Origin: Mantis religiosa
Taxonomy: Eukaryota > Arthropoda > Insecta > Mantodea > Mantidae
NCBI GenBank assembly: GCA_030765055.1
Contig: CM060958.1
Location: 85,135,124 to 85,199,123, forward strand
Reading direction: 5' to 3'
DNA length: 64,000 nt
Shown here: one piece after another, positions 1-11,032 of the stretch
Position numbering within the stretch: the stretch's first letter is position 1
Layout: every line of letters begins with the position of its first letter
Made by a program: the position numbers and the translations under genes
Notes under the pieces: model-generated
What the model was told of the DNA's origin: nothing
What the model saw: only the letters and a program-made list of their open reading frames with translations
Databases searched by the model: none

Positions 1-1084
1 GTTGAACCACTTTTCAAAATATTTCTTATTCTGCTACCCTGTGCAGCAACAGCCAACACATGAAGATGATATCTCTCATGGCGGGGTGTTGGACAAATTC
101 CTATGAAAATGTTTTACCATAACTGAAATAAACTATTCAATTCCTTGTTAAACATACAGATTTTTAATTCAGGTTGAAAATGAATGAATAAATTTAGAAA
201 AGTCAGTTTCCTTCACAATATTAACTTGAAATCTAGTTCCCTCACATTGATAAGTTTTGCTTCTTAACTCGATGACGTCCATACACAGAACGGCCTAATT
301 CTGGCTAGTCTGAAATTACTGAATTTGCCTTAGCTATGGCAATTCAATAATTTCTCATTGGTTCACTTCATCTTTCATGAACCCACTTTTCACTACCATA
401 TTAGGTGATTTACATAATCTTTTGTTTAAATCATATTTAAACAATTTAATATTCAAATAACTTTTTTTATATAATTTTAGATTAATATTATCTCATAAAA
501 CACATTAGTATTATTCTTTTTTCCTTCGTTTCTACCTGTTCAATCACAAGTTTACCTTCAATTGTTTCTTAAACTTGTTCACTTTGCACTTTCACCAATT
601 TTTCTTGAATATTAATATTTTAAACTCTAAACAACATTATCAAATAAATAATATTGATTTTTTGGGGCCAAATTAAAACAACTGATACACATTGTTAGCT
701 TGTTGAATCCACTGTTTTTAACTGTTCTTACTATTGTTCATATTCCAGTTGATATTTTTGTTTGTTCAGGAGGGTATATACTAGTCTATATATTACAGTC
801 ACTGCAATAGAAATCTTTACATTTTAAACACAAGAAAAATGTTTACATAGACAATGTGTTCAGTTTGCCCTTCTCGCACCACTATACAAAAAGGAGGCGG
901 AGGTGCAAATCACATGATTCACAAGTGCACAGCAGCAATTGCATTCATTAGCAGTCCAGGTCTCTGGTATTTGCTGTACAGCAAGCTGTTTGCTGTGTGT
1001 TGTCAATCTGAGTGCTTGAAGGTGTGTATTTCTGCATCTAATACAGAAAATGCAATACAAGAAGCACACTTCTGGGGAGAAGTC
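1..1084. other. METTL3 intron sequence, no recognised element
   Basis: AT-rich sequence with no reading frame, RNA or repeat that I recognise. By position it lies in the intron downstream of METTL3 exon 4, because that exon ends at a splice donor at 5465 and the rest of the gene is off the left edge. Confidence 0.5.
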
Positions 1085-1919
1085 CTGTGCTTTAGCTCTG
1101 TTAGAGGTAGGTACCGCTGTAATTCACATAGCTACCGATTTAAAAGTTTCAAGACAAGCTATTTACAACCTAAAAAAAGCAGCAGCACTTTAGCCATGTG
1201 GCGCCACACCAAATCGAAAAGCAGGCTCAAGTGGTAAAAGAAAGACTAATCCAAGGAATGATGACCTTCTAAAACATGAAGTGATGGCTAATCCATGGAC
1301 TACAGCGGCAAGGTTAAAGAATAATAATCCAGACCTGCTCAACAGTGGTTGAGTGGACCATTCAGCATTGGGTTCAAAAAGACTTAGATTAACCAATTTA
1401 TTGTGCTGCCAAGAAACCTTTTCTAACTGAAGCTATGATGAAGAAAGAATACATTTCAGCAAAACATAGCAGCAATGGACATCAGAGGACTGGTGCAAAG
1501 TAATGTTTCCTGATGAAAGCACTTTCAAATTGGTCAAAGGAAAATATAAAAAAGTGAAAAGGCCAAAAATGCATAGTATGATCGAAAGTTTACTGTCAAA
1601 ACTGTTAAACATTCAGAAAGTGGTATGGGGTGCCTTTATGGTAATAATGGTAGAGGTGGCTTATACTATCTCCCTAAGAATGTAACAAAGAAGGGAAGTA
1701 ACTATTTAGAAATTGCAACAGCATTTGGTCACATTTTGGACAGTTCATCAGTGTCAGTACTTTATGCATGATGGTGCCCTTGCTCATAGAACAAAGATGG
1801 TTCAGAAGAGCCTGAAAGATAATAATATACCTGTCCTTGACTGGCCTGGTAACTCTCCTGACCTAAATCCAAGAGAAAATGCTGAGGATCAAATGAAAGA
1901 TAAAATAGAACAGCTATAA
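1085..1919 (+). pseudogene. Tc1-type transposase remnant (DD34E)
   Basis: Decayed transposase of the Tc1 branch of the IS630/Tc1/mariner superfamily, a cut-and-paste DNA transposase. Pieces follow in order across several frames. A helix-turn-helix resembling 'LKVSRQAIYNLKKAA' lies near 1130-1180 and a basic linker ending 'SGKRKTNPRNDD' near 1220-1260. The catalytic core then has 'FPDEST' (first D, about 1505), 'MHDGALAHRT' (second D, about 1765) and 'NSPDLNPREN' (E, about 1870). I count 34 residues between the second D and the E, the Tc1 spacing. Stops and frameshifts occur near 1350, 1430, 1500 and 1685-1715, so it cannot make protein. I did not find terminal inverted repeats. It sits in a METTL3 intron, opposite to the gene. 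Confidence 0.85.
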
Positions 1920-2244
1920 CCATAAAATATTAGGAGCTGCAGAAGATAAGGGTGAAAATGGACACATTTTGTTGTTGTTGTTGACAATCTAACAGATTCA
2001 ATGCTAGGAGATTCATGTATGTATTTATTTATTTTCTCATCTTTCTTCCACATACATTTTCATTGATACATTGACATTTGTAACATTTCTTTCACACAAT
2101 AAGAAAATGACTTATTCACATCTAATATACCCTTCCTAACTGCTTGCCTCAAGTCTCGGTCTCAATACACATAACCCCTGATTTTCCATGTATTGATAAC
2201 CATCCTCTCCTTTGAATCCCTCATTCTAGTTTTTAAGCCCTTAA
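1920..2244. other. Intron spacer, short TGT run
   Basis: Contains a short (TTG)n run near 1970-1984. Otherwise nothing recognised. Confidence 0.4.
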
Positions 2245-2790
2245 TTGTTAGTTATTCATCAATCTTAACCATTTCACTCTAACTTTCCCCAGATATTCAC
2301 CTATATTTCTTACATTCTTTTCTCCTTTTACCAATAACATTTTCTTTATTATTAATACCTCCCCCCTCCCTAAGACTGTCCCACTTTTTTTGCCAAATTT
2401 ATTTTCTTCATATCTTTGTTTGTTTGCAGTAAAGTATGCTATGCCAATCTGTATCCTCTTCTCCACACATTGGGCATTTCCCTGTATCCTTATCATATCT
2501 AATACCTTTCAAATTTCTAACTCCTGTCCTTGCCCAGGCAAATCCTTCTCGCCCTGACTTATTACACACATCTATGTACTTCTCCTTCCCCCACACTGTC
2601 TTTATTTCCCTGTATGTCCACAATGATCTTTTCTCCCTTACACTGGTAAATATAACTTGGCTATGTAAATCTTCCAGCCTTAATTCTAACTCTTTTCAAA
2701 AGCCCCTATAATAATACTCCTCATTTCTCCAAATATGTCCAATACCTATCTGTTCCATCAGTTCTCTTACTTTTTGCGCCCAAGACTTTC
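2245..2790 (-). pseudogene. LINE reverse transcriptase C-terminal remnant
   Basis: Reading the minus strand gives, across two overlapping frames, the C-terminal tail of a non-LTR retrotransposon ORF2. The most telling piece is a Cys/His cluster, 'CPMCGEEDTDWHSILYC' (about 2440-2490), the zinc-knuckle-like motif that follows the reverse transcriptase domain in Jockey/R1-like LINEs. It is preceded by basic 'WTYREIKTVWGKEKYIDVC' (around 2560-2620) and a further open stretch up to about 2790. A frameshift near 2440 and stops interrupt it. The catalytic part is not present. It lies in a METTL3 intron in the same orientation as the gene. The clade assignment is a guess. Confidence 0.7.
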
Positions 2791-3179
2791 CCCATTTAGA
2801 GATTCATATAAGTGATATAAATTATGATAAATATAACCAAGTACTAATTGCAGAGAAATTGAAAATAAAACCATGTAAAACCAATGTTTGTTGTTTTTAT
2901 TACCATGTAAAGATTCCACTGCCATGCCTGTAAGTTGTTTATACTGCACATTTGTATATGCAGGCATTTTTTCGGTAGCTTCACATGTTGGTGTGACAAT
3001 TTGAAAATTTTAGGTGTGGGAATAACATTGTTTAATACTATATAATGCTATTTTATTCTCCTTTTGGAGAAAGCAGAATACACAAAGAGGATGTAAGACC
3101 TGTTTAAAGGTTAGTAATTAGCAAAAAGTAGAAACCAATTCATTAAATTACTGCATTGAATCCACATATAAAACTTTAA
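2791..3179. other. Intron spacer, nothing recognised
   Basis: AT-rich. No feature that I can support. Confidence 0.4.
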
Positions 3180-4870
3180 AAGGAAGAAAAGTAATCAACA
3201 AGAAAGAATTACACAAAATTAGAGTAGATAACCCAACATTACCAAGAATATTTGGATTACCAAAAATTCATAAAACAGGAAAAGCCATGAGACGTGTCAC
3301 CAGTAGCACAAATGCCCCCACATATAATTTGGCTAAATGGTTAGTAAATAAATTCAATAGCTTTCCAAAGTTTGAAAGTGTAAATTTTAAAAAACTCTTT
3401 AGACTTAGTAGAAAAAAATCAAAGACGTAAATTCAGACAAAAATGACAGACTGGTTGCACTTGATGTCACATAATTATTCCCAAGCATACCAACAGAAAA
3501 ATTACAAATACTATTAAAAAATGGCTAGCTACAATAGAAATGGAAACAGCAGAAGCAGAAGAATACATTTCATTTACTGCACTATATGCAAAGAGGATGC
3601 CATCATGAACAAACATCATCTGGACAAATGCAAAGGTCTCAGAAGTGAGACCTACAGACTTTATATTGGGAAGCCAGGGGGAAAATGATGTAGATCAACT
3701 ATCACAAGTGCCATTTGTGAACAACAACAACAACAACAAATACAACATTTAATTTACAAATGTATGCATTGAACAAAACTTCAACTTTAATGGGAAATAT
3801 TCAAGCAGAAATCAGGTTATCAGTGGGCAGCCCACTTTCATAATTTTGCCAAATTTATTTATGAGTGCATTTGAAATACAAATTAAAATGGCCTTTCCAT
3901 TGATCTTCAAGGTTAGGTATAGGTAATTGAAGACATCTTTGCAATAGTCTCAAACAGACATTTAGATAATGTGTTAAAACTACTCAATCTGCAAGAAAAA
4001 TCTATCAAATTCACAACAGAAAAGGAAGTCAATGGACAACTCTCTTTCTTGGACCTAAATATCATCAGGAATGACACAAAAGTAAAATTTGGAATTTACA
4101 GGAAGCCAACACAGTCAGAACATTACATAACAAGTCACAGCTATAACCCAATTATACATAAACATGCACTAATAATCTTACACACAGATTAGTTCACATA
4201 TCCACGAATAAAGAAAATACTACAGGGAACAAAAAGCCATACTCCACATAACAGAAGAAAATGGATACAACAAAAGTCTGGGATTCAAGAAAATCAGAAA
4301 GAAAAAGAAGCAGCATCATATTCAGTGCATTCACATACCCCCCCAAAATCATTTAATAAATTAAAAAAGATCTTTAAAGAACAAAATATCATTGTGGCAC
4401 CTACAAACAGATACCCAGCATTAAAATTGTTAAATTAAAAAACAAAATGTAAAATCCCACCAATCAACAGATGCGGAATATATCAAATAAGTTGCAAGGA
4501 TTGTGAAAAATGCTATATAAGGCAAACTAAAAGAAATCTAAAAACTAGAATCAAAAAGCCTTTCAGAAGCACCAAATTGAAACAGGAAGATTAGTCAGCA
4601 GTAGAATTTCACTTTTGGAATGAAAACTATGACACTGACTCAATTCCAAAGTTATTTAAAAGGGTTGATAAAGCAAAACAAACTGACCTGGGAGAACATA
4701 TTCATATGGATAAGATAAATAAGGTTAGAGTAATGAACTTTGTAATCTCACCAGTTGATAATTTGATAAAGAAGTTCATAGTTCCACCACCAGAGAGAAA
4801 AGAGGAGACAACATTAGACAATAGTTGGCCCAAGATTGCAAATGGATGCCATGGCTTTCGAATCTAGTCC
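3180..4870 (+). pseudogene. Penelope-like element 1: RT plus GIY-YIG remnant
   Basis: Degenerate Penelope-like retroelement. Reverse transcriptase pieces are 'PRIFGLPKIHKTGKAMR' and 'NAPTYNLAKWLVNKFNSF' (3240-3370), a fingers region near 3780-3850 ('SMGSP'-like), and 'KFTTEKEVNGQLSFLDLNI' (4005-4070). The C-terminal GIY-YIG endonuclease follows at 4460-4750: 'GIYQISCKDCEKCYI' and, further on, 'SAVEFHFWNENYD'. The last glycine of the YIG is mutated (YIR). The tail at 4850-4920 ('tagtccctcaa...') recurs at 7120 and 16330, which identifies the same family. Many stops and frameshifts make it inactive. A LINE 3' end interrupts it at about 3530-3738. Confidence 0.85.
3530..3738 (+). mobile_element. 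LINE 3' end nested in PLE 1, with (AAC)n tail
   Basis: Reverse transcriptase of PLE 1 breaks off near 3530 and resumes near 3770. The insert encodes a Cys/His cluster 'CTICKEDAIMNKHHLDKC' (about 3580-3632) of the kind that ends LINE ORF2 proteins. It then runs into a short 3' region ending in five or six AAC/CAA units (3720-3738). A short severely 5'-truncated LINE with a simple-repeat tail explains this. The exact 5' boundary and a target duplication are not clear to me. Confidence 0.6.
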
Positions 4871-5107
4871 CTCAATAATATAAAAATTTAAGTGACGTGT
4901 GTTAAAAGCGACTACAAATAGTTTTTTTCAATTAAACTTAAGTTTGTATGCTTTTTATTTATCTGTCTATCAGTTTGTATTACTTTCAGAGATATAAAAA
5001 CTATTTTTTTTTACATGAATTCCATGTTTACGTGAATTTTGTTAACAAAGCCTAGGTACTATTCTAAATGCAGATTTTCTCCAACTCACTCAAATTTAAT
5101 GTCATGC

Positions 5108-5217
5108 CGGGATGTTGGCCATAATAGCTAAATAGTTAAGAGCAACCGGATGGAGACTGAGATATCTGGGGTTCAAATCTTGGTTATGGCATTGAATTTT
5201 TCAGTCTGACTCTACCT
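5108..5217 (+). mobile_element. tRNA-headed SINE, family A, solitary copy
   Basis: A pol III promoter-like head: a decayed A box (near 'ATAGCTAAATAGTTAAGAGC') and a B box ('GGTTCAAATCT', about 5170), followed by the family-specific tail 'ATGGCATTGAATTTTTCA' and 'GACTCTACCTATC'. The same arrangement recurs at 8803, 12541, 50009 and 55040. It resembles a tRNA but lacks a convincing cloverleaf and acceptor stem, so it is a SINE, not a tRNA gene. Confidence 0.7.
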
Positions 5218-5465
5218 ATCCGTTTTTATTCTGATTTCTTACATATTTTGTCCACCTTAGAAAACCAAGCTTGAGTTATTTAGTTTTAGTTTAGGTTTAA
5301 AATATAATTTTAAAGTAGTTAAATTAATAATTTCCTCAAAATATAATCTAAAAGAATTTAAATAATTCAATTTAGTTTTAATTCATTAAACACAATGGAT
5401 TTTTTCTGTAAAGCATTTAAAATCTTAAAGTTTCTGAGACCAATAGATGTTTAATCTAAATTTAC

Positions 5466-5730
5466 CATTATGTCCGCTGCTTTTGGATCCTTCTTTTCCT
5501 TTTTCTTTTCATCTTTATCTGGTGCCACAACTTTGGCAACTTTTGGAGCAGGTTCACCCTCACACTCTTCTCCTTTTCTTTTTCTTGAACCCTCGTCAAT
5601 TAGAGGATCCTCCTTTTGTTTAGGAATTGACTCATCTGCTTCAACTTCATTAACCATGGCTACCAATTTTGTGTGCTCTGCTGATACCACTTCCAGAAAT
5701 GTTTTGCCATCTTTGCTTCCATCTTTGATA
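5466..5730 (-). CDS. METTL3: METTL3 coding exon 4
   Basis: Encodes residues 142-230 of my spliced model. The acceptor is 'ttcactttccttgacag' followed by TATCAAAG. The donor is ATG followed by GTAAAT at 5465. The exon begins with 'IKDGSKDGKTFLEVV', then 'EHTKLVAMVNEVE', which aligns with the 'DHSKLSAMM' segment of vertebrate METTL3. A Lys/Arg/Glu-rich disordered stretch follows ('GSRKRKGEECEGEPAPKVAK', then KDEKKKEKKD), with candidate nuclear localisation signals. It ends at 'AADIM', where insect METTL3 proteins typically continue with 'SLLS...'. The open frame that runs on past 5466 is intronic. The continuation exon is not in the window. Confidence 0.9.
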
Positions 5731-5856
5731 CTGTCAAGGAAAGTGAATATATATAAATAGTTCATACTTGTTCATATTTATCATTTATTTGATTTTTTGA
5801 AAATTTTGGTGTTTCAAGATCATATAAGTATTGTCTTTGGTAACATCAACTAATAA

Positions 5857-6003
5857 TTACACAAATAAAAATTATTGTAACAGAATCTCCACTTAACTTA
5901 AGAAGTTGATGTTAATACTTCCTTATAAAGAAGAAGGAAGTATTAACACCAACTTCTTAAGTTAAGTGGAGATTCTGTTACAAATATTTTTATTTGTGTA
6001 ATA
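5857..6003. repeat. Palindromic PLE end (imperfect, arms ~65 bp)
   Basis: Inverted repeat in METTL3 intron 3. The left arm, from 'TTACACAAATAAAA' to 'TTAATACTTCC', mirrors the right arm, from 'GGAAGTATTAACACC' to 'TTATTTGTGTAA', around a short A-rich loop near 5923-5932. The arms share the segment 'CTCCACTTAACTTAAGAAG' with the palindrome at 38990-39220, so both are ends of one PLE family. The hammerhead core seen in the 39-kb copy is missing here because the central part is deleted. Confidence 0.8.
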
Positions 6004-6529
6004 TTTGTTGCTTCACTGTGACTGGCTCATTTTCTGTGTGATCAACTAATAAGCTTAATGTACGGCTTTCTTCTACATAACTTTTATTAACTGAGAGTTC
6101 AAACATTTTTTAGAATTTAAATTATAGCTGCAGTCCCAGACTGAGCTATCAGTACACAATTATGAAAAAAGTGATGTATATTTAAGAATTGAATGAATGT
6201 GCTATTTTAAGTATGCTGCTAAGAAAGAAAGAAAAAAAAAGCTGGTTTATAGGTCCAATCCACTTCACTATAAAAAACTGAAAGCAATACAGTAACATTA
6301 CATTAACTAAAAGAATATACCAATATACAATGTTATCACACATAGCCTACGTATGTCTGGAGTGATCTTGATCTTCTCTTCCAGAATGAACAGTTGCAAC
6401 TGCTTTAATAAGTTATTGTGGTGTTCACATAATTGGCTTTTCAAATAACCCCAAAGGAAAAATAATATACAACTCATAACTTTCTTTTGAGCTCTGGTAT
6501 CTAGTACAATTTGTTTAAACATTTAAGGC
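6004..6529. other. Intron spacer, nothing recognised
   Basis: AT-rich with an A-run near 6228-6240. No supported feature. Confidence 0.4.
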
Positions 6530-7190
6530 TAAATTAAAGAAAACCATTAAGGAAGCAACCAGATTTACAAAAGAAAAAGAAAGCAACAGCATATTCAGTG
6601 CATTCACATACCACCCAAAAACATTTAATAAATTCAAAAAGATCTTTAGGGAACAAAATATCAACTTGGCACCTGCTAATAGATACTTAGTTTTAAAATT
6701 GCTAAGCTCAAAAACAAAAGATGAAATCCAACCAATTAACAGATCCATAATATAAAAAATAAGTTATAAGAATTGTGAAAAAATGCTACATAGGTCAAAC
6801 TAAAAGAAACCTAAAAATAAGAGTCAAAGAGCACTTTAGAAACATCAAAATGAAACAAGAAGATAAGTCAGCAATAGCATTTCATGTTTGGAACGAAAAT
6901 CATGACTGATCCAAATCCAAAATTACTAAAAGGAGTGATAAACCAAACTATGCTGACAACATGAGAGAACATATTCATATGGAAAAATAAGCACCAAGTA
7001 ATGAAATTTGAAATCCTACCAGTAGATAATTTGACAAAGAAGTTCATAGTTCCATCACCAGAGAGAAGAGAGCAGATTACAACAGACAGTTGGAAAGAGG
7101 TTGATAATGGAGGTGATGGCTTCCGAAACTAGTCCCTCAAAAATATAAAAATATAAGTGATGAAGTGTCAAAAAATTGGCTACAAATAGT
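6530..7190 (+). pseudogene. Penelope-like element 2: GIY-YIG remnant
   Basis: Second, shorter copy of the family seen at 3180-4870. It keeps the linker near 6600 ('HLINS'-like), the endonuclease core 'CYIGQTKRNLKIRVKEHFRN' (about 6785-6845) with an intact YIG, and 'KSAIAFHVWNENHD' (about 6865-6905). The C-terminal segment resembles 'VPSPERREQITTDSWKEV'. The glycine-isoleucine-tyrosine half is eroded. Stops and frameshifts throughout. The tail after 7120 ('CGAAACTAGTCCC') matches PLE 1 and looks like a decayed hammerhead 3' core. Confidence 0.8.
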
Positions 7191-7376
7191 TTTTTCGATT
7201 AGTTTTGACATTACTGTTACTAAATTCCTCCAATCTCACATAGGAATGACTAAGTTCGAATATGTGCATAGAATTTTCTTAGTAACTATTGAGAATGAAT
7301 TTTTTTGGCTAATACAAAGAGATGGAAGAAGGCTCGAACCATGGTAAGGGGTGCTACATTAAGTAGGGAATTCTCA

Positions 7377-7598
7377 TTATTAAATTTTAGATGAGTCGTA
7401 TTTTTTACACATCTGCTTCACTTTCGTACCTATTTTGAGGACATGTTTCGCAAATCATCGCTTGCATCTATGGCTCTTGTGCGACTCCAGTCGCACAAGA
7501 GCCATAGATGCAAGCGATGATTTGCGAAACATGTCCTCAAAATAGGTACGAAAGTGAAGCAGATGTGTAAAAAATACGACTCATCTAAAATTTAATAA
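7377..7598. repeat. Perfect 222-bp palindrome derived from a PLE end
   Basis: I compared both arms base by base. 7377-7486 is the exact reverse complement of 7489-7598, with a two-base centre at 7487-7488. Each arm reads, outward to inward, TTATTAAATTTTAGATGAGTC, then GCTTCACTTTCGTACC, then GGACATGTTTCGC, then GCGACT. On the plus strand the right arm contains 'GATGATTTGCGAAACATGTCC', which resembles a hammerhead core but lacks U4 and a usable stem II. The outer arm sequence matches the tail of PLE 11 (58650-58690) and the small palindrome at 30826-30877. Confidence 0.95.
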
Positions 7599-7599
7599 T

Positions 7600-8802
7600 T
7601 TTTCGCTTCACTGTGGTGTTCCAATACAGTTAAATCTCGATATAGGGAATTCTCATTTGCCTCCAAGCCTTTGGGGTGTGTAAATTGCATCTGAACTGAA
7701 AGTATTTTTAGCATTTGGTCAAAATTCAAGATGCAGTGAACCAAGCAGCATTGTTTACATTAAACTAAACAATCTGCCGAAGATTTTTGGTATGACTCAG
7801 AGGCATGCTAACGTCCAGAATGTGAGTTTTTGAGTAGCATTAAAAATTAAAAAATGGCTGGGAAGATGTCAAACACCAATGTGGCCAACAACTGAAACTG
7901 AAGTGAATCAATGAGAAATTGGGATCTGCAGTGCCCTTATGGAAATGATTGATAGCTGGATACTCCATTACAATGATACATCTAGTCACATGTCTTTAAA
8001 TTTAGAGAGACATTGGCCAAGCACAACAGGCAACATTGCTCCAATGGCCCTACAGTCCAGATGACCTACTTCTTTTTGTTAACTCACTGTAGATACATCT
8101 TCATAAGCATCTTTTATAACTTAAATCCTAAAATTTATTGGACACACATTACAATATAAATGTTCACAATTAATAGGAAGCTTAGCAGACCACAAGAATA
8201 ACTGCAAGGAAGTTGGACAAAGATTCAATTTTTGTATTCCCAAGAATGATACACACTGATTTCACATCAAAGCCATCTTTATAGTAGAACTTATTCAAGG
8301 ATGCTGCTGCCATAGCTCTCTTTAGTCACAATGTTGGAAAAACAAAATTTTGGCAACAGACTTTAATGTACGCTATTAATTGCAAATATGTTGTTTATTA
8401 ATGCTCTGGATATAAGAAAGGAAAATAGGGGGAAAAAAGGGTCTAATTAAGTAACAAGGAGGCATGGAGGTTAAGAGCTACCTGGCAGAGCAGAAGATCA
8501 GGGTGTCATGTAAGCCAAGGTAACAACAAGGTAAAGACAAATAAATATATCCAAAAGATGTAAATTGTAAAATTTTGGAATATGCACAGTAAAATTATTC
8601 ATTCACTCATTCATAATGCTGTGGATCTTAGATGTCATCCATTTTCTGTATGGTGTCTCAATAATAGGATGTTAATTGAGTTTGAATATCTCCTTATATT
8701 TTTGGAATTGCTGGACACAATAGTAAATGTTCCCTATCCATAATAGTGTCTGTTGCTTGCAAAGGGAACATTGTAATAAGCTGCATATATTTATGGTAAG
8801 GT
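7600..8802. other. METTL3 intron 3 spacer, nothing recognised
   Basis: About 1.2 kb with no reading frame, RNA or repeat family that I recognise. Confidence 0.4.
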
Positions 8803-8872
8803 ACAGTCAGACTGAAAAATCCAATGGCATAGCCAGAATTTGAACCACGGATCTTCTGGTCTTCATCCAGTG
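8803..8872 (-). mobile_element. tRNA-headed SINE, family A, minus fragment
   Basis: Reverse complement shows 'GGTTCAAATTCTGGCTATGG' (B box and family-specific segment) followed by 'CATTGGATTTTTCAGTCTGAC', as in the copy at 5108. The A-box half is lost toward 8872. Confidence 0.65.
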
Positions 8873-8984
8873 GAAAAAAATCACTAAATATTTTATTTGT
8901 ATTATATTTATTATTCCACTGTAACTAGCTTCATTTTTTTGTGTAAACAGGAAACCAAGTTTTGTGCATTCGTGCTGCTTCTTC

Positions 8985-9295
8985 CTTCCTGTTAAAATTA
9001 TGTTTGCGTTTTGAAAATTTCAATAGCTTCTTGATAAAGACTGGCATGATGCTGGGCTGTGCTGTTGAGAACCTCTGTTTCATTGAACTTGATATCATGT
9101 CCCATCAGAAGGGCGTGTTCAGCAACAGCAGATTTTTCAGTATGTCCTAGCTGACAGTTACTTAGATGTTCCTTAATATGAGTGCGTGTGCTATGCTTAG
9201 AAATGCCAATGTATACCTTGCCGCAGCTGCACGGAATGTGATAGACCCCTTTTGTGGAGAGGGGGTTCCGTCTGATCAAAGATAGTCTTTTGGCT
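8985..9295 (-). pseudogene. Penelope-like element 3: GIY-YIG domain fragment
   Basis: Minus-strand open stretch encoding a GIY-YIG endonuclease of the type fused to Penelope-like reverse transcriptases. 'GVYHIPCSCGKVYIG' carries the G(V/I)Y and YIG halves and a Cys pair. 'STRTHIKEHLSNCQ' carries the catalytic Arg region, and 'KSAVAEHALLMGH' is the conserved second half. It ends at a frameshift or truncation near 8998. Almost the same protein is encoded at 11700-12107, so these are two copies of one PLE family. No RT portion remains here. Confidence 0.85.
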
Positions 9296-9930
9296 TTTTA
9301 GTGGGCTTAACTGCTTCAACAATGGCCATTTAAACCCTGCACAGGCCAGGAAAGGATACCCAATAAAAAGAACAAGACATTTAAATTGTTAAATGCTGCA
9401 AAAATGCTTCTTAAATAGACCTTCATATCCTCCATATTCATTAAGTTATTTAAATGAAATAAAAACTGGTTTAAAACCCATTAAAGGCAGTATACATCTA
9501 CAGTATCAATAAACAGAGAGTGTATTAATAAATTGCTGAAATTTTACTACTTTGTAGCAAAAGCCATTCTTTGCGCCAAATGCACCTAAAATTTGAGTCA
9601 TTTTGTTTTGTGTGCATACAAATGGCAGTATTGTATGTATAGCTGCATAAGCTTGTTCTCCAGTTCAAGGTTTTAGACTTTAGTTTATACTAACCAAGCG
9701 ATAATCATTATGTATGTTGTGTGAAACACACGCTGGAAGGAAACAAACCTCTCTGTCAGCATCTCTATGTGCCTCTTATTACAGTATTTCACAACCGAAG
9801 TTTATGATAGCCTTATGCAGCTGTTTTTGTTCAGTATTTGTTATTTATCCTGACTGGGTGTTCAAAGTGATTTCTTATAGCTATCGAGAATTAGATAGCA
9901 CATTTGAAATTGTTAAATTTCAGTGTTGAC
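9296..9930. other. METTL3 intron 3 spacer
   Basis: No recognised feature. The 5' end of the neighbouring piggyBac remnant may lie here, but I did not find its terminal repeat. Confidence 0.35.
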
Positions 9931-11022
9931 CATGGCTTATCCTAGTAGTGTAGCAAATAAATTAGCTTGTGTAGGATGTGTATGGGCTTCTGAAAGAAAA
10001 TGTGGAGATCTTTTTGTTATTTGACATGATTTGGATATTGATGGCGATGAGGGAGGTGTTGATATAGGTCGCAGTGAGGAAGAAAATGACCCGCTTCCTT
10101 CAGGTGTTCGTGTAGAATCAACATTGTGCAGCGATCAAAATAACTCAAATACACAGAAACATATGTACAGACAAGTAGACATATAGACAAATAGACATAC
10201 TTTTTGGTGTATAGCTAACTTCTGACGGTCAACTAACTGACATTTTCACAATTGTTTCCTGCTACTTAATGTCTCTCATTGTTACGGCAACAGGTATATT
10301 ATGTATGTGAGTAGGGTGAAGGAAGTACAGACGTCTAAAGGCAATTTAGGGCCTAAGAGGAGACTTCAGAAGTGGACAGTTTTTGTGTTATTTGTAAACC
10401 TACTTTAGACATGTACTGGTATACAGATGGCATGATAGCTGCTCCATTTTTAGATGAAATAACGGATCAAATATGGAAGGGGTAGATCAGTTATTACAAG
10501 CTATTCCTCTTTACGAAAAAGTTAATTATAAAAAGTATTTTTACACCAGCTGGATGTAACCATACACAATTGTTTAGTAATTTGCAGAGCTCCAAACTCA
10601 TGCAAGACAATGATCTACTTAGACTTCCTATATAAATAGCTCATAACCAAATTGAGGCCTCTTCATACTAGGGGTAAGAAATCCACCACTACAGCACCCT
10701 CATCCTAAAAGGATACCTGCCACAAACAAAACGTCGTGACCATTTTAAAAATGTCTAGTGTGTCGTGAAAAAGAAGTTCGCAAGGAAATTAGTATTATTT
10801 GCCGTGAATCTGAAAATGTGTCCTTGTGTGTTTATCCAGGTTTTGAGGTGTACCATTCATCCCTTATAGAACTAATTTAAATTTATTGTAAAATAGATAG
10901 ATTAAAATAATTGGCCTTAAATAAGCATTAAATGCATGTATGCACAGGATGTCTATACACGTCCATATTGGTTTGGGGCATTTTAACTTGGACGTAATAT
11001 GACTTCCAAATCGGTGAAAGGG
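9931..11022 (+). pseudogene. piggyBac-like transposon remnant with 3' terminal repeat
   Basis: Remnant of a piggyBac-superfamily (DDE, TTAA-targeting) transposon. The N-terminal part starts 'MAYPSSVANKLACVG' near 9931 and has an acidic region ('DIDGDEGGVDIG') near 10035. A middle piece near 10405-10480 reads 'MYWYTDGMIAAPFLDE', like the 'YW-STDPL' segment before the first catalytic Asp. The C-terminal Cys-rich domain is recognisable at 10735-10860 in shifted frames: 'RRDHFK', 'CLVCREKEVRKE', 'SLCVYPGFEVYH'. The catalytic centre is deleted. Downstream, 11006-11022 reads in reverse complement CCCTTTCACCGATTTGG and abuts TTAA at 11023-11026, the usual piggyBac terminus and target. Confidence 0.75.
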
Positions 11023-11026
11023 TTAA
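11006..11026 (+). repeat. piggyBac 3' terminal repeat and TTAA target
   Basis: The outermost bases read CCCTTT inward from a TTAA, as piggyBac termini do. It fixes the right end of the remnant at 11022. The matching left terminus was not found. Confidence 0.7.
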
Positions 11027-11032
11027 AGATGG

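Noticed and set aside
7377..7598. Assembly artefact as the explanation for the palindromes
   Set aside because: At least three related palindromic units have exact target duplications and unrelated flanks, which an artefact would not create. It remains possible for this copy, for which I found no duplication.
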